A DNA stretch of 64,000 nt from Paracoxiella cheracis (GCF_049348705.1 NZ_CP186485.1:930001-994000), one strand, 5' to 3'. Shown: positions 37,845 through 47,845, counted from the stretch's first letter. The notes: generated by a model not told the origin, from the letters alone. Numbers and translations are program-made.

Positions 37845-39377
37845 ATGGATAACGAAAGCTCTGAAACTGGTAATAGTTTTGAAACTGAGGTTCACCTTCT
37901 CCCAGACTTCCCTGAGCAACCACAGCTAGATTATGGAACGATTGATAGACTCCATAATTTAGCTCCATCAGTTCAACCCCCTACACGGATTGAAAAATTT
38001 GGTAAAGTCTGCACTATTGCAGCAATGATCCCACAAGGAATATTTGGTGGGCTGCTCATAGTGATTTTTGCACAAGAAGTGCTGGAGCCCATTTCTAAGC
38101 GTTTCTATTATCCTGTAGCTATATTTGGAGGAGGTCTGGTGGCGTTTGGGGCCGCGCAAGGAAAAATTGATATTGTGTGGGACTTCGGTCAGCGACATTG
38201 GAAAAAATTAGCAAGCAAAACGGTACGACAATTTCTTACAGACTTATCGCCCCACACTTGGGTGTGGGATGAAAGTCCAAACTCAAAACTACCCTTACTT
38301 CTTAATCATCTTTTGGGTCTCATCGAATGGCTATTCAGGGTAAATACATCCTGTGCTTTTGGGATGCTAGCACGAGTGGCATACAGTGAAGAGGGGGCAA
38401 GCGGACTTGCCAAAAAAATTGGTGTAGAACCTTTCATGTGGTTAGGCGAATATCTTTTTCCCAACCCCTTTTGGCAAGCAGCATTTGGCATACCTGCAAT
38501 CGTGACAAATTTTCTATGCTTCGCTAGCATCCACCGCTATGGCATTCATTGTATTCTTCAGATGTTCAACAATCTTTTTAACTGTGATATTAATAATCTC
38601 ACTACTGAACAGATTAAAGCTCGAGCTGTTTTCGATTATTTTGTTTCGTTAATTAATAACAATGAGATTGAAAACGCAAAAAATTTATTACAAAATATTA
38701 CAAAAATATCCTTAAATAATAATGCTCTCAATTATTATCATGAACATCAAAGTGAATGTCAGCGGAATGAACCGCGCCCCAAAACTCACTGCGAACACCT
38801 GATAACTTGTCTTTTAGGATATTCGGGAGTGGGCCTGACCATTTTGGGGCTACTAAACTTTTTAGAAATGTGGAATGTTATCAACTCCACTTTACCCGAG
38901 TCGTTACAACTTCCCGAGCTTGCAATAGAGATCATGAACTGGATGCTTTTCATATCAATGGCTTTGATGGGGGCAACAGTATATCCGCAAGTAAAATCTA
39001 CTGCAGAGAGTGCTTTTTTTAAACGCAGGGAACCCAATATCCAATTCTGTAGCAACAAGCAAAGCTGGTGGAATTATTTTAAAGCGCAAGTTATCTGCGT
39101 GGTTGGTTCAACACCAAATGTTTTTCAGGCACTGTTAGCGGGTTTAAAGCTCCCTTCTGCAATTGCGGCCTTCTTTGCATCATGGTGCCTCGAAATACGT
39201 GCGGTATTAGGACGCTATGAAGAGCACGAAAAAAGGAAGGCATTGAAATCTGACACAACAGGAAAACACAGGCTAGGATATGCTGGGCATTGCTTTTTGG
39301 AAGCAGTCAAACGAAACAACCCTGAAGAAGTGGAGCGGATAGCAGGAGAAATACAAGCCGCATTTAATCCATCATAA
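37845..39377 (+). CDS. Unknown multi-pass membrane protein
   Basis: 510 aa from ATG 37845 (AAAGGA upstream). At least five hydrophobic segments: GIFGGLLIVIFAQEV, VAIFGGGLVAFGAA, AAFGIPAIVTNFLCFAS, GYSGVGLTILGLLNFL and WMLFISMALMGATVYP; a soluble Asn-rich loop lies around residues 255-320. The acidic N-terminus MDNESSETGNSFETEVHL is cytosolic by charge. No family recognised. It follows lbtU by about 120 bp and could be an orphan lineage-specific or secreted-effector-type membrane protein, which is only inference. Confidence 0.75.
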   Translation: MDNESSETGNSFETEVHLLPDFPEQPQLDYGTIDRLHNLAPSVQPPTRIEKFGKVCTIAAMIPQGIFGGLLIVIFAQEVLEPISKRFYYPVAIFGGGLVAFGAAQGKIDIVWDFGQRHWKKLASKTVRQFLTDLSPHTWVWDESPNSKLPLLLNHLLGLIEWLFRVNTSCAFGMLARVAYSEEGASGLAKKIGVEPFMWLGEYLFPNPFWQAAFGIPAIVTNFLCFASIHRYGIHCILQMFNNLFNCDINNLTTEQIKARAVFDYFVSLINNNEIENAKNLLQNITKISLNNNALNYYHEHQSECQRNEPRPKTHCEHLITCLLGYSGVGLTILGLLNFLEMWNVINSTLPESLQLPELAIEIMNWMLFISMALMGATVYPQVKSTAESAFFKRREPNIQFCSNKQSWWNYFKAQVICVVGSTPNVFQALLAGLKLPSAIAAFFASWCLEIRAVLGRYEEHEKRKALKSDTTGKHRLGYAGHCFLEAVKRNNPEEVERIAGEIQAAFNPS

Positions 39378-39435
39378 CCCAATAACATGTGATATACTTT
39401 TTCCGGAGCGTGAATGGAAAACCAACACCGTACGG

Positions 39436-40219
39436 ATGACAATCATGGAAGAATTTTTAACCAAACACCGTGGACTCATCATACTCGTCTTTGTTTTACC
39501 CGTCAGTTTTATCGTTAACTGCATATCAACACTGCGGAACTGGTTTTTCAGGACTTTTCTCGCCACGCATCGCCTGCATGATAAAAAAGTGAAAGAAATC
39601 CAAGCACAGGTAAAGCGTTGGCGTGAATCAGGATCAAAAAAACCAATGTGCACCGCTCGTCCAAGTTGGCACACTATATCAACCCGAACAGCGTCTTTTA
39701 AAAAAGACTGCAATCAAATTGCCATAAATCTAAAAAACATTTTGAGTTTAGATACAAAAAACTTAACCGTTCGTTTAGAACCGCTCGTCAACATGGGTTA
39801 CATCACTCAATACTTACTTCCCAAAGGCTATGCATTCGATGCGCGCCATGGAGAGCGAAGCGAAGGCGCGTATTCCGCGGTAGGCTCGGATTTTTTGCCG
39901 AGCGTAAGCGACTGCAAAAAATCTTTACGAGCCGTCAAGTCATTTGAGAGCCCGTGCGTAGTCGAGCCGTGAGGTCGCGGAGCGCGGGCGACGAGGACGT
40001 CCGCGGCTATTTAAGTTGTCGCGTATTGCGAGTCGATTATTGACAGGGATGGCAATAATCTATCACGAGCATCGTGACACGCTTGAGCGATTCAAGTTGA
40101 AATGGAAGATTTAACCATAGGGGGTGTTTGCATGGGCGCCGGCATGGAAACAACCTCCCATCGTTTGGGATTAATTCAAGAAACCGTTGTCGCCTTTGAA
40201 ATGGTATTAAGTGATGGTC
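39436..40219 (+). pseudogene. DHCR24-like FAD-binding oxidoreductase, split by 249-bp repeat and cut by IS3
   Basis: The N-terminus has a membrane helix (GLIILVFVLPVSFIVNCI) and the FAD-domain start (RPSWHTISTRTASFKK), reaching LPKGYA at 39836. The repeat follows (39837-40085). With it removed the frame continues LAIQVEMEDLTIGGVCMGAG and METTSHRLGLIQETVVAFEM, the classic FAD-binding (PCMH) motif of delta(24)-sterol reductase (DHCR24/diminuto) proteins. At 40220 an IS3-type element ends the gene. Two lesions make it dead. DHCR24 homologues reduce sterol side-chain double bonds in eukaryotes; role here unknown. Confidence 0.85.
39837..40085 (+). mobile_element. 249-bp repeat, copy E, inside DHCR24-like gene
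   Basis: Sense to the host gene and precise: the interrupted codon TT|A is restored by removal. It differs from the other copies by one base near its right end (GCATCGTGACAC rather than GCATCGCGACAC). Confidence 0.93.
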
Positions 40220-40293
40220 TGACCTTTCCCCCAAACTTAACACCATGACATGGATGAGATTTCCAATTATTCTACGACCGAGGAGATCTCAAC

Positions 40294-40557
40294 ATGAAAA
40301 AACGTTATACAGAAGAACAAATCATTAAAGCGATCAAAGAGCATGAAAGTGGCGCTAAGGTGGAAGACCTGTGCCGTCGCTTAGGCATATCTGGCGGTAC
40401 TTTTTACAATTGGCGTAGCAAGTATGCTGGCCTAGAGGTTAACGAAGCTAAGCGCCTGCGAGAGCTGGAGTCCGAGAACAATAAGTTAAAAAAGCTGCTG
40501 GCTGAAAAGATGTTAGAAAATGAAGCGCTCAAGGATGTTGTTTCAAAAAAGTGGTAA
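40294..40557 (+). CDS. IS3-family OrfA
   Basis: 87 aa with a helix-turn-helix (TEEQIIKAIKEHESGAKVED, RRLGISGGTFYNWRSKYAG) and a C-terminal leucine-zipper-like coiled coil (LRELESENNKLKKLLAEKML). It binds the element ends and partners the OrfB catalytic part, made by frameshifting at the orfA/orfB overlap. Complete, but the element has lost its right end. Confidence 0.9.
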   Translation: MKKRYTEEQIIKAIKEHESGAKVEDLCRRLGISGGTFYNWRSKYAGLEVNEAKRLRELESENNKLKKLLAEKMLENEALKDVVSKKW

Positions 40558-41198
40558 CGCCTGCTAGCAAGAAGCAGGTTGTTTGTCACTTAATGAGCGC
40601 CTTTAAGCTGAGTGAACGAATGGCCTGCAAGCTAGTCGGGCTAAGTCGAACGGCTTACCGTTACGGACCCAAAAAGCGACGAGACGAGTTGATTAGAGCT
40701 CGATTAAAAGAATTGGCAGCTCAGTATTCTCGGTATGGTTATTTAATGCTTCACAGCCTCTTAAAAGCAGAGGGGCTTGTCATGAATAAGAAAAAAACCT
40801 ACCGGATTTACAAAGAAGAAAAGCTCCAGGTGCGTACAAAAAAGCGTAAAAAAATACAGCGACTACGATTAGTGATGTCATCACCGACTCAGAGAAATGA
40901 GCGTTGGTCGATGGATTTTGTTTACGATCAGCTGGCCAATGGAAGGCGTTTTCGTGTGCTAAACATTATCGATGATTTTAATCGTGAACTTATTGGCCAG
41001 CTAACAGCATTTTCTATATCAGGACGTCAGGTGGCACGCTTCCTAGCAGAGCTTAGTGAGCAACGCAGGCTGCCAAAACAAATTGTTTGTGATAATGGTA
41101 CAGAGTTTACAAGCAAAGCAATGTTCTTTTGGTCCAGGGAAAACAAAACCAAGCTTGCTTTCATTCAACCTGGAAAGCCAACTCAGAATGCGTTTGTT
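40551..41198 (+). pseudogene. IS3-family OrfB, truncated
   Basis: Overlaps orfA by 7 bp. It has the HTH_21 region (ERMACKLVGLSRTAYRY) and the rve integrase core with Asp in RWSMDFVYDQL and Asp in VCDNGTEFTSKAM. The catalytic Glu region is missing because the gene runs into an IS481 remnant after PGKPTQNAFV. Inactive. Confidence 0.9.
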
Positions 41199-41229
41199 TG
41201 TAGAACTCTCGACTTGATCTGACAGTTGA
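41199..41229 (-). mobile_element. 31-bp solo IS481 right end
   Basis: TGTAGAACTCTCGACTTGAT continuing to TCTGACAGTTGA, identical to the IS481 right end in inverted orientation. It is sandwiched between a truncated IS3 and an IS4-like element, like the lone arm at 24366-24399. Confidence 0.88.
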
Positions 41230-42950
41230 TTGGACTTTGGATAAATTTATAAAAATAATTAAAAATTGCTTGACATAGAAACCGAAAAAAAATTTTACGT
41301 TGTAAACAACGTTTGTTCGAAAAAATAAAATAAGGAACAAACGATGTTAGCGACAGAAAAACTAAAACAATTCCGTACATTCCTCTACAACATCTTCCCC
41401 GCGCGACGCGATGCCAATATGAATTTACTCGATGCCCTTTCAAGCCATGGCCATCGCTGCAAAACACCCATAGAATTATGTGAATCGCCATACTTTGAAC
41501 GTGAATACAGTAGTATTACCGATGCGATTAGCGATGGTTTGTCGGTAGCAAATTGTTGGGATAGCATGATGAAAATACAATATGAACATGTGAGTCATAG
41601 CGATGACCGTGTGATCATTATTGCGGATACGACACCACAGTCGCGTCAAAGTGCACACTGTGTTGAAGATCGCCATGTGGTTTACAGCCCTAATCCAGCA
41701 CCGGGTAACAAACCGATTACCATTGGACATGAATATTCAACGGTATCACTATTGCCCAATGATGGTGCAGCTCAAGAAAAGCATTGGTTAGTTCCACTGG
41801 ATACGAGGCGCGTTAAAAGCGATGAAAAAGGCAATGTAGTTGGGATGCAGCAAATTAACCGTTGTATTGCAGACTTAGCGCTTACTCATAAATTGGTGGT
41901 TAGCGTGGCTGATTCAAAATATGGTACAGAAGCTTGCCGTAAACTGGTTAGCGAAAATCCCAATTGGGTACATCTTTTCCGTTTTAACAGTACCCGTAAT
42001 GTTTTCGCGCCCGCATCAATAGAAGATAATACCTCAGGAAGTATAAAACGCTATGGTGATGCGATGAAACTAAACGACAGCACGACTCACCGTGAATCCG
42101 ATGAGATTGTGCAGCAACCCATTACAACCCGCAGTGGCAAAACTTACCAATTGGAGATTAAAATATGGCGTGACCAATTCCTGCGTGGTTCAAAGCAATT
42201 TAAAGGATATGAGCATCCTGTTACTGTTGTGCAATTGGTTGCGGTTGATGCTAACGGTAAATCTTTATATAAAAATCCACTCTGGTTAGGACTCGCTGGT
42301 GAACGACGTAATGAAATCACAGCATTAGAAGCGTATCACTATTACGATAGACGCTATGACATTGAACACTACTTTCGTTTTGGTAAAGACAAACTGTTAT
42401 TTGACCGATACCAAACACCGGATGTTAAGCACGAAGAAGATTGGTGGCGGATGACAGCATTAGCGTATACGCAACTTTATCTAGCGAGGAATCTTGCCCC
42501 GATTTTACCGAAAAAATGGGAGCGGTATTTGCCGAGCTTCCAAGTGGATAACGAAAAACCATCAATAACTGCGACCCCTTCACAAACGCAACGGGGTTTT
42601 TCTACGGTGCTTGATACCGTTGGCACGCCTGCTAATCTCTGCAAACCACGCGGTAATCCGCAAGGCAGAACCAAAGGTGATACGCAGGGGAAACGCACGC
42701 GACATCCTGCTATTTTCAAAAATAGCAACTCAAAAATTAAAACGATTCAGAGGACTGAAGAAAAGACGCAAAACTCAGACCCTGAAAAAATAGAGGATTT
42801 GATTGGGATAGTAAAATCATGGTTGGATAAAATAAATTTTACACCTGAGCAATTCTACGAATTGCTGCAAAAAACAGCTTAAGATTTAGAAACTCACATT
42901 TTTTGATTATTGTCCTAACTGGCAAGGGATTTTATTTATCCAAAGTCCAA
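41230..42950 (+). mobile_element. IS4-like element, copy 2
   Basis: 1721 bp, same ends as copy 1. The flanks (cagttga / tctacag) are not duplicated, so this copy sits at a recombination junction between other IS elements. Confidence 0.92.
41344..42882 (+). CDS. IS4-superfamily DDE transposase (copy 2)
   Basis: 512 aa, intact; the protein differs from copy 1 (19157-20695) at one residue that I noticed, Phe for Leu in WRDQFLRGS. Catalytic residues as in copy 1. Confidence 0.92.
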   Translation: MLATEKLKQFRTFLYNIFPARRDANMNLLDALSSHGHRCKTPIELCESPYFEREYSSITDAISDGLSVANCWDSMMKIQYEHVSHSDDRVIIIADTTPQSRQSAHCVEDRHVVYSPNPAPGNKPITIGHEYSTVSLLPNDGAAQEKHWLVPLDTRRVKSDEKGNVVGMQQINRCIADLALTHKLVVSVADSKYGTEACRKLVSENPNWVHLFRFNSTRNVFAPASIEDNTSGSIKRYGDAMKLNDSTTHRESDEIVQQPITTRSGKTYQLEIKIWRDQFLRGSKQFKGYEHPVTVVQLVAVDANGKSLYKNPLWLGLAGERRNEITALEAYHYYDRRYDIEHYFRFGKDKLLFDRYQTPDVKHEEDWWRMTALAYTQLYLARNLAPILPKKWERYLPSFQVDNEKPSITATPSQTQRGFSTVLDTVGTPANLCKPRGNPQGRTKGDTQGKRTRHPAIFKNSNSKIKTIQRTEEKTQNSDPEKIEDLIGIVKSWLDKINFTPEQFYELLQKTA

Positions 42951-43748
42951 TCTACAGTAACCAACGAAGTGATTGAAGAAGTGAAGGCTTGGCAAAGTCG
43001 TCCGTTGGACAAGGTGTATCCGATTGTGTATTTGGACGCTTTAGTGATTAAAGTGCAGCAAGATAAAAAGGTTATCAATAAGGCATTGTATTTGGCTTTA
43101 GGAATTAATATCGATGGGCAAAAAGAATTGCTAGGTATTTGGATTAGCCAAAATGAGGGCGCTAAATTCTGGTTGAATGTATTAACGGAGTTAAAAAATC
43201 GAGGCCTAGAAGATATCCTGATTTGTTGCGTTGACGGGCTAACGGGCTTTCCTGATGCGATTGGCGCTGTGTATCCTAACACTCAAGTACAGCTTTGCAT
43301 TGTACACATGGTGCGGAATTCATTGCGCTATGTGGGTTGGAAAAAGAAAAAAGAAGTGGCCGCTGACTTAAAAGCTATTTATTCGGCCAGTACGGTTGAA
43401 GAAGCAGAATTGGCGCTGACGAGTTTCTCTGAGAAATGGGATGCTGAATTTCCCTCGATTGCCAAAAGTTGGTTGACTCATTGGGAGCGCATTGTGCCAT
43501 TTTTTGCTTATCCGGCAGAAATTCGGAGGGTGATTTATACCACTAACGCTATTGAATCACTGAACATGAGTATCCGAAAAGTTATTAAAAATAAACGAGT
43601 TTTTCCGTCGGACGATGCCGCTTTAAAACAACTCTATTTAGGGTTAAAAAATATAGCCAAAAAATGGACCATGCCGATTCGAGACTGGGGTGCCGCCATG
43701 AATCGTTTTGCCCTTATGTTTGAAGATCGCCTGGCGGATTTTGTATAA
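42951..43748 (+). pseudogene. IS256 transposase, N-terminal third missing
   Basis: Retains all three catalytic residues but has lost the N-terminal DNA-binding part. An open frame enters from the IS4-like right end (MIIVLTGKGFYLSKVQ...), giving a chimeric reading of no likely function. Confidence 0.9.
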
Positions 43749-43880
43749 AACTTAAAATTCATAAGAGAGGAAATTAATTTGAACGCAATGTAGTTTTTGA
43801 TAAAATTAAAAAATCAGTTAACACAATGGCTGATTCATAATTCTGACTGACGCGATTTACACAAACTAATAAACAGTCCC
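42951..43880 (+). mobile_element. IS256-like element, 5'-truncated
   Basis: Begins mid-transposase at TCTACAGTAACCAACGAAG, where the IS4-like element ends, and runs to the normal right end ...AAACAGTCCC. Confidence 0.92.
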
Positions 43881-44063
43881 TCTAAAAAAGGCGGCCACGT
43901 ACTTCGCGAAAGCACTCGAGTGAAGTACAGCTTTATTCAAAAGCACGCCCAACTATTTGGAATGGTAATCCCCCCATTTTTAGGGGTGTAAAATAGTAGA
44001 ATTTGTTATGCTGCTTGAAGCAGCTTTTGCCTTGGCGTTATTCCACCAAGCGCCATATTAGGT
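43881..44063 (+). mobile_element. Inverted fragment of a second IS3-family element
   Basis: Encodes the end of an IS3 OrfA (ILKKAATYFAKALE, then TGA) followed by an OrfB start (VKYSFIQKHAQLFGMVIPP) that soon stops. The first part of this orfA lies at 46791-47058 on the minus strand. The fragment is bounded by IS256 copies in opposite orientation and appears flipped relative to its partner. Confidence 0.8.
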
Positions 44064-44115
44064 GGGACTGTTTATTAGTTTGTGTAAATCGCGTCAGTCA
44101 GAATTATGAATCAGC

Positions 44116-45398
44116 TGTAGAACTCTCGACTTGATCTGACAGTTGAGATTTATCGGACATATTTTCTGTCCGATAGATCGGATTCTAATTACTCCTCTAC
44201 CAGTTGCGTGTCGTGATTACTGTGCGCCTTATTCAATTCATCTGCCGACACGCTTGGAATAGTTTTACATAGTTTATCTAATTCTTTTTCTTGTGCCAAA
44301 TGCTTTGCATCAAGAAAAGTTTGCATGGGTGTTTTTCCATAACAACGCCCGCCGGAATGGGGCCTGACCTCATTATATGTTTTGATCCACGCATCAACGT
44401 CTTGTTGTAATTCTTCTAGGGAACGATATATTTTTTTTCGAAAAGCAACATCATAAAATTCTTGTTTAATCGTTTTATGAAAACGTTCACAAATACCATT
44501 GGTCTGCGGAGAACGTGCGCGTGTTTTCGAATGGTCAATGTCTTCAACTGCTAAATAAAGTTGATAGGCGTGGTTCTCAATTTTTCCACAATATTCCGTC
44601 CCGCGATCCGTGAGCATACGCAGCAATCGGATACCTTGCTCATTAAACCATGGCAATACACGTTCATTTAATAAATGAGCTGCCGTCATCGCTGTTTTCT
44701 CCGTGTATAACTTCGCAAAAGCGATTCTGCTATAGGTATCGACAAAAGTCTGCTCATAAATACGGCCAACGCCCTTCATCGTGCCAACATAATACGTATC
44801 CTGAGAACCTAAATAACCTGGGTGTTCTGTTTCAATCTCGCCGTGCGCTTCTTTTTCTCGTTTTGATTTTTCTAATGCTTGTCATTGTTCTTCCGTTAAT
44901 AACATACCGTCTTGCGCCGATTTCGCTTCAAGCGCTTTTAGTCGCTTCTTAAAAGTCTCTAGATCATTACGTAGCCACACCGAACGAACTCCGCTGCTCG
45001 ATACGATAATGCCTCGCGCCAGTAATTCATTGGCCGCACGTGCCTGACCTAACGCTGGGTTTTCAATAGCCAAAGCAATTACCGCTTCTTCTACATGTAA
45101 CGGCACTCTATTTTTTTCATTCGGTTTCTTCTTACTCATATCATGGAGTGCTTCTTCGCCACCATTTTCATAAAGTGTTTTGAAACGGTAAAAACTGTCG
45201 CGTGAATAACCCATAACCTTGCAGGCTTGTGAAACATTTCCCAATTGTTTAGACAGCTCTAGTAAACCTAATTTGGGTTTGATAATCTTTTCGGATACAC
45301 TGGTCATAATGACACTCCTCGTGTTGGTTGTTTAAGGTTGGTCAATTAAATTTTACTCTAACTGACCAGGAGTGTCAGATCAAGTCTGAAGGTTTACA
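44116..45398 (-). mobile_element. IS481-like element, copy 4
   Basis: 1283 bp, inserted in the IS256 right-end region with 7-bp target duplication AATCAGC (44109-44115, 45399-45405). It is the only one of the four IS481 copies with a clean duplication, so it is a recent direct insertion. Confidence 0.94.
44189..45307 (-). CDS. IS481-family transposase with in-frame UGA (copy 4)
   Basis: Same 372-codon frame with TGA after LTEEQ. One residue differs (Gly for Glu in PHSGGRCYG). Since this copy has a fresh target duplication, an enzyme encoded by a UGA-containing gene, or one acting in trans, must have moved it. Confidence 0.8.
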
Positions 45399-45485
45399 AA
45401 TCAGCCATTGTGTTAACTGATTTTTTAATTTTATCAAAAACTACATTGCGTTCAAATTAATTTCCTCTCTTATGAATTTTAAGTT

Positions 45486-46718
45486 TTATACAAAATCCGC
45501 CAGGCGATCTTCAAACATAAGGGCAAAACGATTCATGGCGGCACCCCAGTCTCGAATCGGCATGGTCCATTTTTTGGCTATATTTTTTAACCCTAAATAG
45601 AGTTGTTTTAAAGCGGCATCGTCCGACGGAAAAACTCGTTTATTTTTAATAACTTTTCGGATACTCATGTTCAGTGATTCAATAGCGTTAGTGGTATAAA
45701 TCACCCTCCGAATTTCTGCCGGATAAGCAAAAAATGGCACAATGCGCTCCCAATGAGTCAACCAACTTTTGGCAATCGAGGGAAATTCAGCATCCCATTT
45801 CTCAGAGAAACTCGTCAGCGCCAATTCTGCTTCTTCAACCGTACTGGCCGAATAAATAGCTTTTAAGTCAGCGGCCACTTCTTTTTTCTTTTTCCAACCC
45901 ACATAGCGCAATGAATTCCGCACCATGTGTACAATGCAAAGCTGTACTTGAGTGTTAGGATACACAGCGCCAATCGCATCAGGAAAGCCCGTTAGCCCGT
46001 CAACGCAACAAATCAGGATATCTTCTAGGCCTCGATTTTTTAACTCCGTTAATACATTCAACCAGAATTTAGCGCCCTCATTTTGGCTAATCCAAATACC
46101 TAGCAATTCTTTTTGCCCATCGATATTAATTCCTAAAGCCAAATACAATGCCTTATTGATAACCTTTTTATCTTGCTGCACTTTAATCACTAAAGCGTCC
46201 AAATACACAATCGGATACACCTTGTCCAACGGACGACTTTGCCAAGCCTTCACTTCTTCAATCACTTCGTTGGTTACTGTAGAAATGAGACTCGAACAAA
46301 TAGTTGTGCCATACAAATCTTTCAACTGATCTTGAATATCACGGGTAGTCATACCCCGTGCATAAAGACTCATAATTTTGTCATCCAAATCATCAAAGCG
46401 GGTTTGATGTTTTGGAATCAATTGCGGTACAAACTCATTGTTACGATCACGAGGAACCTCAATGGTCATCTCGCCATCTGTTGTTTTGATCGTTTTTTGG
46501 CTGTGCCCATTGCGGGAATTACCACTATTGTGGCCAGACACTTCGTGTTTTGCATAACCCAGCGCGTCCGTCAGCTCCCCTTCCAGAATACGCTCCGTCA
46601 GTGCCTTTTTTAACTCCTTTAACAAACCAGTATCACCGAAAATATCAGATGCGGTCTTGGTATGTTTGAGAAAATATTCCACAACCTGTGGATCTAATTT
46701 ATTGGTTTTCATTGCCAT
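45486..46718 (-). CDS. IS256-family transposase (copy 3)
   Basis: Intact; the protein matches copy 1 except His for Asn in EVSGHNSGNS. The coding region is complete even though the right end of the element carries IS481. Confidence 0.93.
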   Translation of the reverse strand: MAMKTNKLDPQVVEYFLKHTKTASDIFGDTGLLKELKKALTERILEGELTDALGYAKHEVSGHNSGNSRNGHSQKTIKTTDGEMTIEVPRDRNNEFVPQLIPKHQTRFDDLDDKIMSLYARGMTTRDIQDQLKDLYGTTICSSLISTVTNEVIEEVKAWQSRPLDKVYPIVYLDALVIKVQQDKKVINKALYLALGINIDGQKELLGIWISQNEGAKFWLNVLTELKNRGLEDILICCVDGLTGFPDAIGAVYPNTQVQLCIVHMVRNSLRYVGWKKKKEVAADLKAIYSASTVEEAELALTSFSEKWDAEFPSIAKSWLTHWERIVPFFAYPAEIRRVIYTTNAIESLNMSIRKVIKNKRVFPSDDAALKQLYLGLKNIAKKWTMPIRDWGAAMNRFALMFEDRLADFV

Positions 46719-46790
46719 AGTCAAAGACTCCGTATAATTTTAACGACCTTTCCCTGACTATCGCATTTACACAATCTTATTTACAGACCC

Positions 46791-47104
46791 TTTTTAGAAT
46801 GGCTTTCTCCTGTTCCAGTCGTGCCAGTCGCTTCTTAAGCTGTTGATTTTATTCAATGAGTTCCCCTATGTTGACCGGTTGCTTTGCGCTGGGATGAATC
46901 ACTTCACCACTCTTCCTGGCTTTATCCACCCAGGTGTGGAGGGTCGCTTCGGGCATGCCTAAGTCTTTTGCAGCGCTTAACACGGAAGGAGAACTGAGTG
47001 CTAGATGGATTGCTTCTTGTTTAAATTCCGGTGTGTATTTTCGAGTCTTCTTTGTCATGAGATCACCTCTTTGTTACTTCATAGATTTTAACAAATTAGT
47101 GTCC
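46791..47104 (-). pseudogene. IS3-family element remnant with broken orfA
   Basis: orfA starts at 47058 (MTKKTRKYTPEFKQEAIHLA, a helix-turn-helix of the IS3/IS911 kind) and meets TAA after NIGELIE. The same frame goes on NQQLKKRLARLEQEKAIL to the IS256 boundary, so the TAA is a nonsense change. The left end of the element is near 47104 (TGTCCGGTAATTTAGGGG). The rest of orfA is the inverted fragment at 43881-44063. Confidence 0.82.
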
Positions 47105-47189
47105 GGTAATTTAGGGGAAGATTATTGTGAAGTATAGAAGAGGTAACCTTGAGTACCCCTCTGCTGCTAAAACTTTCCTATCATTCATT

Positions 47190-47816
47190 TTAAAACTCCA
47201 TGTTGTGGATGACTTTTGTGACTATTCCAATTATAGAATAATGATCGTAGTAATGAGGCTCCGCGTCTAGTGATATATACTGAAATAATAATCCTTGGTT
47301 TTTAATAAATATTTTCCTTAATACGTTGTGCTCGTCGTTAATTCTAACTAATGCGATATCGCCATCAGCGTATTTTTTACTTTTTGAAACAATAAAAACG
47401 CTGCCTTTCTCAAAAAATGGCATGAGTGAAGAGTTATTTATTTGAACAGCAAAGAGATTACTCTGACAGCCGTGCTCAACTTTAAGATAAATATTTCTAG
47501 CAGCTTTAGATTCTTCAATATTGTTTGCATCTTGAATATCAAAAATAGGTATTATCATTAAAGCTTCTTGATTAATAACTTCTGTAGAAATAAGGCTATG
47601 AATGGAAACGTCGAAAAAATTAGCTAAAGAGATTAAGGTTCCAAGGGTTGGGTTTCCGTCTCCACGCTTTAATGCATTTAATAAAGATACAGATATGCCT
47701 GATAATGCGCTTAATTCTTTTATGTCGACGTGTTTTTCATGCATTAACTTTATCAAATTTCTTCCTAAGCAGATCAATTCTTTGGACCCTTTCGTACTTT
47801 CTAGGATCTTTGTCAT
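47190..47816 (-). CDS. Phage-type XRE repressor with S24-like C-terminal domain
   Basis: 208 aa. An N-terminal helix-turn-helix (IKELSALSGISVSLLNALKR, GNPTLGTLISLANFF) and a C-terminal LexA/CI-like domain: Ser in NNSSLMPFFEKGSVFIVS and Lys in VLRKIFIKN match the Ser-Lys positions of S24 autoproteases, although the usual GDSM box is only partly kept, so self-cleavage is uncertain. Likely a CI-like regulator of an integrated element or stress operon. Candidate operators lie just upstream (47846-47875) and LuxR-type genes are divergent to it. Confidence 0.82.
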   Translation of the reverse strand: MTKILESTKGSKELICLGRNLIKLMHEKHVDIKELSALSGISVSLLNALKRGDGNPTLGTLISLANFFDVSIHSLISTEVINQEALMIIPIFDIQDANNIEESKAARNIYLKVEHGCQSNLFAVQINNSSLMPFFEKGSVFIVSKSKKYADGDIALVRINDEHNVLRKIFIKNQGLLFQYISLDAEPHYYDHYSIIGIVTKVIHNMEF

Positions 47817-47845
47817 AGCTCACCTTTTAAATAGTTTAATCCCTA

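Larger units (their letters stand above)
40220..41198 (+). mobile_element. IS3-family element (IS407-like group), 3'-truncated
   Basis: The left end begins TGACCTTTCCCCCAAACTT, like IS407-group ends (TGACC...CCCC). It carries orfA and orfB; the right part is missing, replaced at 41199 by an IS481 end. Confidence 0.82.
44064..46790 (-). mobile_element. IS256-like element, copy 3, with nested IS481
   Basis: 1437 bp of IS256 plus IS481 (1283 bp) and a 7-bp duplication. The right flank TTTTTAGA (46791-46798) has its partner as TCTAAAAA at 43881-43888, the signature of an inversion after insertion. Confidence 0.92.

Noticed and set aside
41183..41491. Antisense ORF over the IS4-like left end
   Set aside because: Shadow of the transposase and its upstream region, same at copy 1.
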